50,037 nucleotides of DNA from Phycisphaerales bacterium UBA7800 (GTDB taxonomy: Bacteria > Planctomycetota > Phycisphaerae > Phycisphaerales > Phycisphaeraceae), in NCBI GenBank assembly GCA_002480565.1, contig DLCK01000062.1, positions 1 to 50,037 of the forward strand, in the 5' to 3' direction. The notes beneath the pieces were generated by a model. It was given only the letters and a program-made list of their open reading frames with translations, was not told the DNA's origin and searched no databases. Positions 28,820 to 38,722 of this stretch are shown here, one piece after another (position 1 is the stretch's first letter; each line of letters begins with the position of its first letter). The position numbers were made by a program, and so were the translations under genes.

Positions 28820-28896
28820 TGACCTGCCCTTCAAATGACGTGCATGATCGCGAGATTCTCGCATAAGTCTTGGACTAGGTTTGAGGGGGCAGGTCA
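28820..28896. repeat. Short inverted-repeat unit, possible IS/MITE remnant
   Basis: TGACCTGCCC (28820-28829) and, inverted, GGGCAGGTCA (28887-28896) bound a 77-base unit lacking coding capacity. The right part, TTGAGGGGGCAGGTCA (28881-28896), recurs exactly at 39063-39078. Sequences of the form TGACCTGCCCC are common termini of IS3/IS481-like elements, so these may be remnant IS ends; that is inference. Confidence 0.45.
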
Positions 28897-28902
28897 CGGT
28901 AT

Positions 28903-29061
28903 AGTCGGATCGAACTCACAATCAACTTCTACATTCATCCAGGGTTGCTGGACGTCAATGGGGCGGTTAATGCGCTACCGGATTTTGTTTGGGTAATTCC
29001 ACGTATGTTGAGCAAATTTCGTATCTTTGGTGTGTCTAGCGTGAAAAACCATTTTAGCTGA
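28903..29061 (+). pseudogene. Integrase C-terminal remnant 2
   Basis: The frame reads SRIELTINFYIHPGLLDVNG then AVNALPDF, closely matching integrase remnant 1 (17361-17455) with the Tyr retained, and then leaves the homology at 28998 and ends at the stop 29059-29061. No upstream integrase sequence exists. It lies directly after the inverted-repeat unit. Confidence 0.65.
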
Positions 29062-29121
29062 TCTCAATTGACGCAGTTGTTGATTTTGGCTCGTTAGAAG
29101 CAGAAATAATATTGCCTATGC

Positions 29122-29150
29122 TTGACTTCATAAAATGACAGTCATAAAGT
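29122..29150 (+). promoter_or_regulatory. Promoter of LacI regulator at 29180
   Basis: TTGACT (29122-29127), 17-bp spacer, TAAAGT (29145-29150), 30 bases before the start codon. Short half-palindromes (TCAT...ATGA) lie in the spacer. Confidence 0.45.
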
Positions 29151-29179
29151 GATATGCATAACACTTAAGGAGTGTCGTG

Positions 29180-30220
29180 ATGTCAGCCAATAAATCTGTA
29201 TCTATTGGGCAAATTGCAGACCAACTTGGCATTTCAGCAATGACAGTCTCAAGAATGCTCAATGCAAAATCGCCGCCTGTACGGTCCGATGGGCTTAAAG
29301 CCTATAAAGCGGTCCGGCGGCTTGCTGATGAATTGGGGTATCGCAAGCCTGCTGCACCTCGAGCAATGGTGACCGGCAAATATAATACTATTACGGTGCT
29401 TGGGAGTACACAATGGTGTAATAACCATATGACTCGCAACCGACTGCGTGGACTCCAGGAAACGGCGGAAAAACATGCAATAAGTTTGAATTTCGTTCGT
29501 ATGGATGACCAGAATCTGGTGTCGAAAAAAACGGCCCCGGATATCCTCCGGAATATGGCCAGTGATGGTTTGTTGGTGAATTATGTAACGGGTTATCCAA
29601 AACAGTTGGATGCTATATTGCATCGTTATCATATACCAGCAATTTGGATGAATTCCAAGCATCAAACTGATGCGATATATTTGGATGACTTCAAAGGCAG
29701 CAGTGAAGCTACAGAATATCTTCTCTCGCTGGGGCATCGACGAATTGGGTACTGGCATTTAGGAGATGTGGATACTCCTAATGAGCCGCATTACAGTTTG
29801 ATTGATCGTCGCTGTGGGTATGTTAACGCGATGAAACGAGCGGGCGTTCCAGTTATGGAAATGTCTCCGGGCAAAAAGTTGGAATACGACCAATATGCCT
29901 CGTTTTTGAGGGAATGGCTTGGGCGGAAAAAACGGCCGACAGCTGTGATTACCTATAATCCACCACATGCGATGGCTGTGATGACGGCTGCATTACGACT
30001 TGGCTTGAAGGTCCCAGAAGATGTTTCCATTTTACATTTTCACGATGAAGTAAGCATGTATCAATTTACAGCCATGCATGTGCCTGAATTGACGTTAGGC
30101 AAGCAAGCAGTTGATATGTTGATGAAAAAAATATCACGTCCAGAAAAAAGTTTGCCTTCTGTGGCATTGCCTTTGTCGATGATGTTAAAAGATAAAACGT
30201 GTGCTCCACCACGTAAATAA
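29180..30220 (+). CDS. LacI-family regulator
   Basis: 346 residues from ATG 29180; AAGGAG at 29167-29172 is 7 bases upstream, which favours it over the adjacent GTG at 29177. Residues 6-60: SIGQIADQLGISAMTVSRML followed by ADELGYRKP, the LacI helix-turn-helix and hinge. The effector domain carries DDFKGSSEATEYLLSLGHRR and the C-terminal PELTLGKQAVDML typical of LacI/GalR. It precedes a prepilin and a secreted glycoside hydrolase and probably controls 30315-36984. Confidence 0.88.
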   Translation: MSANKSVSIGQIADQLGISAMTVSRMLNAKSPPVRSDGLKAYKAVRRLADELGYRKPAAPRAMVTGKYNTITVLGSTQWCNNHMTRNRLRGLQETAEKHAISLNFVRMDDQNLVSKKTAPDILRNMASDGLLVNYVTGYPKQLDAILHRYHIPAIWMNSKHQTDAIYLDDFKGSSEATEYLLSLGHRRIGYWHLGDVDTPNEPHYSLIDRRCGYVNAMKRAGVPVMEMSPGKKLEYDQYASFLREWLGRKKRPTAVITYNPPHAMAVMTAALRLGLKVPEDVSILHFHDEVSMYQFTAMHVPELTLGKQAVDMLMKKISRPEKSLPSVALPLSMMLKDKTCAPPRK

Positions 30221-30270
30221 GTATGTGCTGGTGGGTGATAGTATAAATGGTTTATATCAGTCGTGACAGG

Positions 30271-30283
30271 TTGATTATATCAA
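30271..30283. promoter_or_regulatory. Small palindrome before prepilin gene
   Basis: TTGAT-TAT-ATCAA, perfect 5-bp arms, 32 bases before the prepilin start and after the LacI stop. Possible operator; short enough to be chance in AT-rich DNA. Confidence 0.25.
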
Positions 30284-30314
30284 TCAGCATAGTGTTCATT
30301 GGAGGTCTATTGAA

Positions 30315-31034
30315 ATGCAAATTGGTCGAAATACATCACGTACCGTGTTGAATCAAGATGCTGGTGGTTTTACTTTGATCGAATTGCTGGTTGTTATTTC
30401 TATCATTGCACTTTTAATAGCTGTTTTGCTCCCTGCCTTACAGGGAGCACGTAAAGCTGCACGTAATGTGGGATGCTTGAGTAATATGCATCAATTGGGT
30501 TTAGCATTCAGTGTATACGTGAGTGAGAACAAGTATTATCCCCGTGTTCGCGAAAGTACCGACGGATGGCCAGTTATCGATACTGCTAATGGCGGGGCAT
30601 GGGCTGCATACCTGGCACGGTATGCCGGGTATGATCAGGATCCTGCCACGATTCCACATAGCAATGCATTTTTCTGTCCAGCCGACAACGTGAATACAAG
30701 AGAAGTTGCTCCAATCAGCTATAACCTGATATGTGGAATCTACAACTATGGTGGCACAAGATACCGTGGCATTGGCGTAGATAAAGTCTCTGACAGTGAT
30801 GTGCTTCGCCCGGCAAAAACCTTTGTTTTGAGTGAGAGAGCTGGTAATTTGAGAATACAATTCCATTATGGTGTTCAGATGCGTGTTGAAGGAACAGATA
30901 TTCTCAAACTGGCGACATGGCACAATGGTGGTGGGTCGAATTACCTCTATGCTGATGGCCACGCTGGTAGCATACCCTTTGATGAGAAGCCAGGTACCCA
31001 TGACGCTCGGTGGTACTTTAATTCGAATGATTAA
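30315..31034 (+). CDS. Prepilin-like H-X9-DG protein
   Basis: 239 residues; GGAGG at 30301-30305 (nine bases upstream) supports ATG 30315. Leader ends GG before FTLIELLVVISIIALLIAVLLPALQGARKAA. The globular part contains AFFCPADN, common in these proteins, and ends with HNGGGSNYLYADGHAGS, a His-DG box with one extra residue. It lies 62 bases before the start of a secreted GH39-like enzyme, in the same operon as the LacI gene upstream or a separate one. Confidence 0.85.
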   Translation: MQIGRNTSRTVLNQDAGGFTLIELLVVISIIALLIAVLLPALQGARKAARNVGCLSNMHQLGLAFSVYVSENKYYPRVRESTDGWPVIDTANGGAWAAYLARYAGYDQDPATIPHSNAFFCPADNVNTREVAPISYNLICGIYNYGGTRYRGIGVDKVSDSDVLRPAKTFVLSERAGNLRIQFHYGVQMRVEGTDILKLATWHNGGGSNYLYADGHAGSIPFDEKPGTHDARWYFNSND

Positions 31035-31095
31035 TACTTAGATTTTTTAAATATTATATTTGTGTTCAATTAATTGTTTCGTGGAGGAATGGCTG

Positions 31096-33789
31096 ATGGG
31101 TTATCGTAGTGTGAACATGGTACGAGTCTTTGTTGTTATCACAGTGACGTTGCTGATGTTTGTTAACCTGGCGCATGGGGAAAACTTGGGCATGGAGACT
31201 GGAAATATGATTACAGATCCCGGCTTTGAGTTGTCACCGCGACAATCTCGCTGGGGAAAGAGAAATTGGTGGAAGCGGGTAACTATTAATTCGCAAGGTA
31301 AAAAAGTCGTGCAGAGCAATACTTTTTCATTTGCTCAGGATGAAGATCGTCCGCACTCGGGAAAATACTCTCAAAAAATATCCCTGATCAAGCACCTTGG
31401 TGGCGATTTGCAGTTTTTTCATGCCTTAAAAGACGTTGTGGCAGGTGATTCGATCCAGATTCGCTTTTGGACCCGTGGTCCGGAAAATATGACCCAGATA
31501 CTTATGCAACTAAGAATGGACGTTTCACCATGGACGACCTATTTTAAAGCATCCATACCGTTGTCCAATCAATGGCAGGAGCATGTGTTTAATGTGACGC
31601 TCCCGCCCAAAACTCAGCCTGAAACAATGACACTGATGTTTAATCTGGATGAGGAAATATCGTTTTGGATGGACGATGTGTCCGTGGTCAAGCTCAAGCC
31701 GAAAGAAGATGGCGAGGTGGCTCAGGGGAACCAGATACCCAATGGGACATTTGAGGTGGGCATTGATAAATGGTATGCCACATTTCGAGAAATAGGCGGA
31801 TATGTAAATTCTCCTGTGGCGTCTGAGAACAATATCAAAGCTGTGTTTGAGTCAGTACCAATCGATGATGCGCCGCATAAAAAGAACTGTCTGCGATTTG
31901 AAGTACTGCCTGATTGTCGAATACAGATTACATCTGCATTTTTCAAATTGAAGTATGGACGTGAGACCAGAATATCTTTTTGGTCGCGCAATGAAGATAA
32001 ACGTTATGCGAAGCTGAAAGTTGCGATCGTCGGTGGGGAATTTCCTAACTTAATTGAACAGTTTCATACGTTTCAGAATAGAGGAACGAAATGGGCAAAG
32101 CACACTTTCTATGTAAAACCCAAGCCATCTGTAGGTGGTCGGTATGTGCTGGATATCAAATCGCAAGAAGTTGGAAAGTACTTGATCGATGATATTCAGG
32201 TGACACAGGAATTATCATCAGAAAATGCCATTTTGGAAACCCCAAATGTGGGTTGGCAAAGAGTGGATGAATCTGCTTTGGGAAACGTATTTACATCTGG
32301 TCAGCAGCCAGAGTTTGATGTTCTGGTTGAGGGCTTGCCAGGTGAGAAACAATTGAAACTGACTGGTAGTTTGTTAGATACATGGGGAAATCAATTAAAA
32401 TCTTTATCATTGAAAGTGCCTTTGAATGAAGATGGTTTGGGACGGGCAAGATTGAAATTGCCAGCAGATCAATATGGTGCTTTTAAAGCAGAAATGTATC
32501 TTGAGGGTGTTGAGGGAAACAAGCAACCTGCTGTCGAGATTGTTTATAGTGTGCCGGTTGCCTTGCCCCCGATTGATCATCCAGAGGATTCCTTTTTTGG
32601 TAGTCATGTTCATTTCACCCCTTACAATCTGCATCTTGCAAAGTTGGCTGGGGTGCGTTGGTTGCGTTGTCATCCTCCTTTGGACACCAAATGGGAAGTG
32701 GTTGAGCCCGAGAAAGGCGTCTTTAAATTTTCATTAGAAGGCGCGAAGCGAGCCACTGAGATGGGGTTTGCGATCATGGGGTCACTGGACTCGGTGCCGA
32801 AGTTCTACGCAGATATACCTGAGAAGGCTTTTCATACATGGTATCGGTGCTACCCACCCAAAGGCGAAGAAGGTTGGAAGGCGTGGGAGCGTTACGTGCA
32901 AAAAACAACCGAAGCGTTCAGGCCATACATTCACACATGGGAAATCAGTAATGAACCTGACGGTGCTTTTATGCAGATTCCAGATGGGCTGGTACGCGAG
33001 GAAATCTATCTGGACTATGTGAAACATACCAATGCCGCTCTAGCGAATCGAAAAGATATCACACTCATAGCAGGTGTTATTACCGGTGCGGCACGGACGT
33101 TTATGCAGGATATTTTGGATCTAGGAGTTGGGCAATATGTAGATGCTCTGTCGTTTCATCATTACAGGCGAAATATCAAAGAGGGATTGAGCAGTCGCCA
33201 AAAAGATATTCTTCACTGGAAAGGGTATTCCAATCGCAATGGTGATCCACTTGTACCATGGCATACCGAAGGCTATGTTTTGCCCTTTGTTCCGACATGG
33301 TTGAAAACTTCTGGTCATGTTCACGCCGAATCTGAGGTGTTAACACCGGGAATTGGCACGGCCAAGATCATACAGGTGTTGGTCAGCATGAAAGCCATGG
33401 GGGCTCGGACACATTTTTTATACACGGGTTTTACACAACCTAATGGGATGGCGATCACACGAGCTGATTATGCTGCCATCACGGATCTCAATGGCATGAC
33501 ATCGCCGGGTTTACCTGCACATGCCGCGTCGGTCTATTTTCTAGAGGGTTCCAAGCCTGTTGGATATAAAACGGATGTTACTTCAAGTCAGTCAGAATAT
33601 TCCTTAGCTACATTTACCAAGAATGAACAAAGAATTCAGGTTCTGTGGTCAGAAACGGACTGGCCGATAGGTGAGTTACCAGAGTTGGAAATGAATGAGA
33701 ACGTCCGATTCTACGACATGATGGGTAATTTGATTCGTGACAAAAGAAATGTCACCGTCAGTTGTCACCCTATTTATATGGTTCAATAA
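31096..33789 (+). CDS. Secreted GH39-like glycoside hydrolase with two CBM4/9-like modules
   Basis: ATG 31096 has GGAGG at 31083-31087 eight bases upstream and a signal peptide (MGYRSVNMVRVFVVITVTLL...AHG); the in-frame GTG at 31060 is less likely. 897 residues: two CenC-type jelly-rolls, each opening with a 'NxIxDpgFE'/'NGTFEVG' box (about 36-200 and 214-370), a beta-sandwich (about 392-490) and a TIM barrel (about 492-820). The barrel has LAKLAGVRWLRCHPPLDTKW, then WEISNEPDGA with candidate acid/base Glu620, and WHTEGY with candidate nucleophile Glu725. GH39-type clan-A enzymes include xylosidases, iduronidases and others; the substrate is open. Followed 98 bases later by a mutarotase gene. 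Confidence 0.72.
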   Translation: MGYRSVNMVRVFVVITVTLLMFVNLAHGENLGMETGNMITDPGFELSPRQSRWGKRNWWKRVTINSQGKKVVQSNTFSFAQDEDRPHSGKYSQKISLIKHLGGDLQFFHALKDVVAGDSIQIRFWTRGPENMTQILMQLRMDVSPWTTYFKASIPLSNQWQEHVFNVTLPPKTQPETMTLMFNLDEEISFWMDDVSVVKLKPKEDGEVAQGNQIPNGTFEVGIDKWYATFREIGGYVNSPVASENNIKAVFESVPIDDAPHKKNCLRFEVLPDCRIQITSAFFKLKYGRETRISFWSRNEDKRYAKLKVAIVGGEFPNLIEQFHTFQNRGTKWAKHTFYVKPKPSVGGRYVLDIKSQEVGKYLIDDIQVTQELSSENAILETPNVGWQRVDESALGNVFTSGQQPEFDVLVEGLPGEKQLKLTGSLLDTWGNQLKSLSLKVPLNEDGLGRARLKLPADQYGAFKAEMYLEGVEGNKQPAVEIVYSVPVALPPIDHPEDSFFGSHVHFTPYNLHLAKLAGVRWLRCHPPLDTKWEVVEPEKGVFKFSLEGAKRATEMGFAIMGSLDSVPKFYADIPEKAFHTWYRCYPPKGEEGWKAWERYVQKTTEAFRPYIHTWEISNEPDGAFMQIPDGLVREEIYLDYVKHTNAALANRKDITLIAGVITGAARTFMQDILDLGVGQYVDALSFHHYRRNIKEGLSSRQKDILHWKGYSNRNGDPLVPWHTEGYVLPFVPTWLKTSGHVHAESEVLTPGIGTAKIIQVLVSMKAMGARTHFLYTGFTQPNGMAITRADYAAITDLNGMTSPGLPAHAASVYFLEGSKPVGYKTDVTSSQSEYSLATFTKNEQRIQVLWSETDWPIGELPELEMNENVRFYDMMGNLIRDKRNVTVSCHPIYMVQ

Positions 33790-33886
33790 TGCAATTTGAA
33801 AATATGATTGATGGTGTTCGATTGACTCATGATAATGTGACAGAGCGATAATATTGGTTTTTGATTGTGGATTTTAATCTGTGCAG

Positions 33887-34825
33887 ATGTTAATCGAATC
33901 TGAGTTGTCCAATCATACGCGTCTATTAATTCTTCAATCGACATGCTGGTATGCCGAGATCGCGTTGGAAGTGGGGGCTAATTTATGTCGATTGGTTCAT
34001 TGTCCAACGGGTTTGGATGTAATTCGACGTCCTAAAACATATGAAGCTTTTGAAGCTGCGCCAGAGTGCTATGGTATTCCTGTTCTGTTTCCGCCCAATC
34101 GTATTGCCGATGGTCGATTTGTGTTTAATCACCGGGAGTATGTTCTGCCATGTAATGATTTGAATCGCGGCAATCATATTCATGGCGTGATGCTTCGAAA
34201 AACATGGCAGGTTATCGAACAGACTTCTGATCGTGTTCTTCTGCGATATGAGCTTACTGCAGAAGAAGGCTATGGTCACGACTGTATGCTGGAATTACAC
34301 TATTGGTTAGATGATGCGGGATTGCATCAGAGGATGCGTGTGACCAACTGTAGCGATTCAGTTATGCCGATCGGATTAGGCTATCACACCGCATTTACCA
34401 TGTTTCCTGATTCACGGATGCAAGCAACCACTGTCGCTCAATACTGGGAAATTCTTCCTCCCAGAGCACTTCCCACCGGCAGGCTGCTTAATTGGCATGA
34501 TGATGTTTGGCCTTGTACTGATTTGCAGCCAGTGAGTTGGCATTGTCCGATGAGCACTGGACAACGTCACGGCAAGTCGTTCAACAGAGCGGTCATTACA
34601 CACACAGATAAGAAATTGCAGGTGGTATATACGGTTGATCAACAGTTCAAGCATTGGTACTTCTGGAATGATGCGGGTGGCAAAGGTTTTATCTGTGCAG
34701 AACCTCTGTCCTGGATGGCCAATGCACTGAATATGGCACTTCCCATTGAGATGACAGGTGTACAAGCGTTGGCGCCTCAAGCAACATGGTCGGCATACAC
34801 TCGCATTTCAGTACAGGCACTGTGA
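33887..34825 (+). CDS. Aldose 1-epimerase (mutarotase)-like protein
   Basis: About 312 residues from ATG 33887 (GTG 33881 is possible). Galactose-mutarotase fold: ALEVGANLCRLVHCPTGLDV at the N-terminus, GIPVLFPPNRIADG, NHIHGVMLRKTWQV with a conserved His, GLGYHTAFTMFPDS with the second His, and FICAEPLSWMANALNM with Glu272 as the probable catalytic base. It interconverts alpha and beta anomers of an aldose, or acts on a related sugar, in the cytoplasm; no signal peptide. Lies between a secreted glycosidase and the DUF6259-like gene in the same direction. Confidence 0.8.
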   Translation: MLIESELSNHTRLLILQSTCWYAEIALEVGANLCRLVHCPTGLDVIRRPKTYEAFEAAPECYGIPVLFPPNRIADGRFVFNHREYVLPCNDLNRGNHIHGVMLRKTWQVIEQTSDRVLLRYELTAEEGYGHDCMLELHYWLDDAGLHQRMRVTNCSDSVMPIGLGYHTAFTMFPDSRMQATTVAQYWEILPPRALPTGRLLNWHDDVWPCTDLQPVSWHCPMSTGQRHGKSFNRAVITHTDKKLQVVYTVDQQFKHWYFWNDAGGKGFICAEPLSWMANALNMALPIEMTGVQALAPQATWSAYTRISVQAL

Positions 34826-34935
34826 CTCAATGAATTCTTTTTTACGCAGCGATGACTCACTAACCCATTGTTATTGGTTCTGAGTTGTTTGATGTTAGTT
34901 GAATATGTTTTGATGGTTGATAAAGGATCAGGTAG

Positions 34936-36984
34936 ATGGTAGTTCTTAAAAATGCTTTGATAAGGTTGGCAATGACTGACAGTGGGGAGTTAGAAGAGTT
35001 GACGCATCTTCCAACGGGTCACAATTATGCGTCCGGCGGTATGCTCTGGCGGTTGTATTTTCAACGTGGTGATCAGATGGATCGTGAGATTGTCGGCTCG
35101 AGCAGTTTGCCGAAAGTAACAGCCACGGATGATACGTTGACACTCATTTATGACGGTGTTCAATACCAGCAAGAGCAGTTGGCTATTTGCGTGACAATTA
35201 CGGTTAAGTTACTGAGCGACGAGACACACTGGTCTATGACGTTGCAAAACAATCAGTCGGATATCATTCTACGCGAATGTCAATTTCCATTGATTCATAG
35301 TTTGGAACTTGGGGACAGAACGGATGTGCTTTTGTCACAATTTGGCGGTCAAATGATTCCCGATCTGCCGGCCGAAATCCGTAAGTTCCATACTTTGTAT
35401 AAAGCTTCGGATCATTTATTCCTGCAAATGGACTTTGGCTATCCGTTTGCAGCGGCGACGAACTGTTATGTTTTCCCAGGCGATGGTCAAAGTCTGTACT
35501 GCGCTTGTCACGACGATAACTTCGAGCACACCCGTCATCTATTTCGTCTTTACGGGGAAAAGCTTGAGTGTGGGTTTGCCCGTTATCCCAGTTTGGAACC
35601 GGGTGAATCATGCACCGTTGGCACATTCGTACTCAGCCCGCATGCCGGTGGTTGGCACGTTTCAGCAGACAAGTATCGCCGATGGGCCGATAGTTGGTTT
35701 AACCCGCCAACGCCACCGCAGTGGGTCAAGAGGATGAAGGGTTGGCAACGTATGATCCTTAAGCATCAATACGGTGAGGTTCATTACGATTACAGCCAGC
35801 TTTCAGAGATTCATGCCGACGGCTTGAAAGCAGGAATTAATTCGGTGAACTTGTTTGGTTGGTGGGCAGGCGGGATGGATAATAGCAATCCCGATTATGT
35901 TATCGATGAAGCGATGGGGGGCGAGGAGGTATTGCGAGATCGAATCGCTGCGTTTGAGGAAAATGGTTCAGTCATTCTCTATTTCAACGGTCGTCTGATC
36001 GACGTGAATACCGACTACTACAAGACCGTCGGCAAGGATATTTGCGTCAAGGACAAGTTCGGTGCTCAAGTTCGCGATGCCTACCGCTTTCGCGCCAGTG
36101 GAACTTACACCGGGCTTTATGGCAATCGAACTTTTGTTGCAGCTTGCCCATGGTGTGAAGCGTGGATGGATAAGATGAAAGAGGCGGTGGGTATTGCGGA
36201 CCAACTCGGATGCAAAGGCGTATTTTTCGATCAACTGGGAGGTGAGGAATTTCCCTGTTTTGATCCATCGCATGGCCATGATGTACCCAACATGAAAATG
36301 TCATGGCGCAAAGCAGAATTGACACGAGAATTGCGCGATTACGCACGATCTCTTAATCCAAAGATGGGTATTGGCATTGAATTGTTAAGCGATGTCACGG
36401 CCCAGCAATGTGACTTTATCCACAACCTTTTTGGTTATACAGAAGTGCTTAATGACTGGGAGACAACTGGTGAAAAGCCGATTCCCAAGTATTTCATTGA
36501 ATGGTTTCGCTATTGTTTCCCCGAAATCATTATGACGGATCGAACGATTCGTGATGACACAGATATTCCGAGACGCGTGAACATGGCATTGCTTCGAGGC
36601 TTGCGCAGCGACGTGGAAATTTATCGTTGTCGCAAAACGATTAAAGAAACGCCTACTTACGCAGCGTATCTGAAGCAGGCCAACATGTTACGGGATCAAT
36701 ATGCGGAATTCCTGTTGGAAGGACGCTATGTTGATACACAGGGATTCGCTTGTGATAACGATCAGGTCGAAGCTCGGGCGTTTGTCAGTTCTGATCGCAT
36801 GGCCGTGCTGGTGACACAAAGTCACCTGGATCAGATTGACGTGACGATCAATGTGCCGGGATACACTTTTATGGAACATGGTGGTTTGGGTGAATGGAAT
36901 TCGCAGAAAGCTGGTAAGAACATACAACTAACCTTACCACGTCACGCTCTGGCAGTTTTGGTTTACAAGAAGAAGAGTTTGTAA
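34936..36984 (+). CDS. DUF6259-like putative glycoside hydrolase
   Basis: 682 residues, no signal peptide. An N-terminal beta-supersandwich (about 1-250) is followed by a TIM-barrel-like part: GLKAGINSVNLFGWWAGGMD, GSVILYFNGRLIDVNTDYY, FVAACPWCEAWMDKM, GCKGVFFDQLGGEEFPCFD, and GIGIELLSDVTAQQCDFIH. This resembles the DUF6259 group, thought to be alpha-acting hydrolases related to clan D (from memory). The Asp in FFDQLGG may be a catalytic residue, since clan-D-like enzymes carry their acid at that strand end. Pairing with a mutarotase and a GH39-like enzyme suggests a cytosolic step on the imported product. Closely followed (37055) by an IS end. Confidence 0.55.
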   Translation: MVVLKNALIRLAMTDSGELEELTHLPTGHNYASGGMLWRLYFQRGDQMDREIVGSSSLPKVTATDDTLTLIYDGVQYQQEQLAICVTITVKLLSDETHWSMTLQNNQSDIILRECQFPLIHSLELGDRTDVLLSQFGGQMIPDLPAEIRKFHTLYKASDHLFLQMDFGYPFAAATNCYVFPGDGQSLYCACHDDNFEHTRHLFRLYGEKLECGFARYPSLEPGESCTVGTFVLSPHAGGWHVSADKYRRWADSWFNPPTPPQWVKRMKGWQRMILKHQYGEVHYDYSQLSEIHADGLKAGINSVNLFGWWAGGMDNSNPDYVIDEAMGGEEVLRDRIAAFEENGSVILYFNGRLIDVNTDYYKTVGKDICVKDKFGAQVRDAYRFRASGTYTGLYGNRTFVAACPWCEAWMDKMKEAVGIADQLGCKGVFFDQLGGEEFPCFDPSHGHDVPNMKMSWRKAELTRELRDYARSLNPKMGIGIELLSDVTAQQCDFIHNLFGYTEVLNDWETTGEKPIPKYFIEWFRYCFPEIIMTDRTIRDDTDIPRRVNMALLRGLRSDVEIYRCRKTIKETPTYAAYLKQANMLRDQYAEFLLEGRYVDTQGFACDNDQVEARAFVSSDRMAVLVTQSHLDQIDVTINVPGYTFMEHGGLGEWNSQKAGKNIQLTLPRHALAVLVYKKKSL

Positions 36985-37054
36985 TGGCACTTTTCACGCC
37001 CATGAAGTGAATTTTAACGTGAATTCTTCGAGATAAGAAGAACGTCAGAACACG

Positions 37055-38468
37055 TGTAGCGGTGCAGAAGATTGTCACTTGATAATTGTCGGGTTTTGCT
37101 CGTTGAACAAACCCTTTGCCACATGATCATAGCACTCAAAATCGCAGCAGGCGCGTATTGATCGCGCAGAAAACGGAGTTCCTTGACAAGTGAATACGGG
37201 TTGTCATTTTGCATTCAGGCAGCATGGCGTGTTACGGTGATCTTGATCACTGGCAAATACATGTCGTTCTTGAAGCCGCTGCGTTTAATGCGAATGTGAG
37301 TATGGGTTGGCCAATCTGCTGATCGGATTGGGATTGGCTCATCGGGTTCGATACCATTCCATGCTTCATCGGGTGTTAAACCACCAAGGGCTTGATGTGC
37401 ACGGATGGTGTTATACTAAAGACTGTACTGATCCAGGCGATATTGCAAATTCTGTTGCATTGGCAGCAACCAGACTGATCGTTGACAAATTACTAGGGTT
37501 CGAAAAAAGCGTTCGATCTTCCCGTTAAAATTTGGCATCCGGACGGGCCCACGAATATGTTTAATGCCCAACTCGTTCAAGCTATCTTTGTACTGCTTTT
37601 GAAATTCTCCACCATGGTCAGTGATCACATGTTTGGGAGTACCACAATGATTGACTGTCTTGCAAACCAGTCGAAGTAACTGCTGAGTGTTAGGCCGTTT
37701 TCTGTAAACATGCAGACACAACAACCGTCGAGTCGCACCATCAAGGATGGCTGCAACGGTGTAAGAAAACCACAGCACCTTCAGGCTCGTCAGATCCATA
37801 TGCCAGACATCGTTGCGATTGGTTGGCGTTAACAGGCCATGTGGTTCAGCACCGACGGGCGGATTTATCGGTGGTCTTCTTTTCCTGACTTTCTTCGGAG
37901 CAGGCGGTGGGGTTTCACGCAATATTCGTTGTACCGATCGCCTGCTGATCTGAATGCCAGCACGAATCCAGTACCTCGCAAAGGTTCGCGTGCCCATCTC
38001 AGGTTCAGGATACAAATGGCGTAATTCATGCACCACCCAACGCACCGCATCGTCAATCCGGTTCCATCGAACCATGGGAAACAGCGAACACGTTGGATCG
38101 CCATTCTCCATCGTCCTGATCCATTTACGGATTGATTGAGGATGGATCACAAACCGTTTGGCAACGATGGCTATGCTCCAACGTTGTTGCCGCATCAATT
38201 GCACAATAGCGAGATGTTGTTCGGGTGAGTAATTCGGACGTTTCTTGGGAAGCATATCCGCACGTTGGCTGCGCAGGATTTTCAGTTCACGTTTGAGCCA
38301 CTCAAATTTGGTGTGTAGTTCATCGCGCTCCATCATCAGTTGCAGTACCGGCGAAGCAGTTGATGCCAATCGACACCGAGCCAACTGGTAAGCTTGAGCA
38401 ATGACGATGGCCACGGAATCAATCAGCTTCAAAGTCGACGTACTGGTAAACCAAGGCATGGCACACAT
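37055..38468 (-). mobile_element. Insertion sequence, IS3/IS481-like, one visible end
   Basis: The left end begins TGTAGCGGTGCAGAAGATTG (37055), the same kind of end as 16152 and 49842. About 160 non-coding bases separate it from the transposase stop. The opposite end beyond 38468 could not be fixed; no matching inverted repeat was seen up to 38720. The IS sits 70 bases after the DUF6259-like gene. Confidence 0.6.
37215..38468 (-). pseudogene. IS transposase (DDE integrase-core), amber-interrupted
   Basis: The frame runs from ATG 38468 (or 38459, MPWFTS) with a leading coiled coil/helix-turn-helix (ERDELHTKFEWLKRELKILR; QRWSIAIVAKRFVIHPQSIR), then the retroviral-integrase-like core: Asp in WHMDLTSLK, Asp in VITDHGGEF and Glu in NGKIERFFRTL. 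A TAG at 37416-37418 interrupts it at QYSL*; the same frame then continues YNTIRAHQALGGLTPDEAW, the standard IS3/IS481 tail, to a TGA at 37215-37217. Replacing TAG by TGG would restore a normal transposase, so the inactivation looks recent. The segment between the core Glu and the stop is also unusual (LVICQRSVWLLPM). Confidence 0.75.
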
Positions 38469-38722
38469 CCCGGAAAAGGAGGGGTATTGTACCAGCGGGT
38501 TGCTTGTGATTATTCCGTTGTATGTCAGTTGATGACAATTCCTGATCAGTCGTGGATTTGTCATGCAGTGATATGCTTGCCTACCGTTAATACAAGCTCG
38601 AACGACACGCTGGTATCGGGTGATTTTGCCTTGTGGTGACCAGGTCGTAAACTAGCTGTCTGCTCATTGCCAGAAATGGCTGATTTTCCTTCCAGATCAA
38701 GTAAAGGTACGGTAAGACGTCC

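Noticed and set aside
38469..38722. Right-hand end of the IS
   Set aside because: I looked for an inverted copy of the TGTAGCGG end and saw none convincing, so the boundary is left open.
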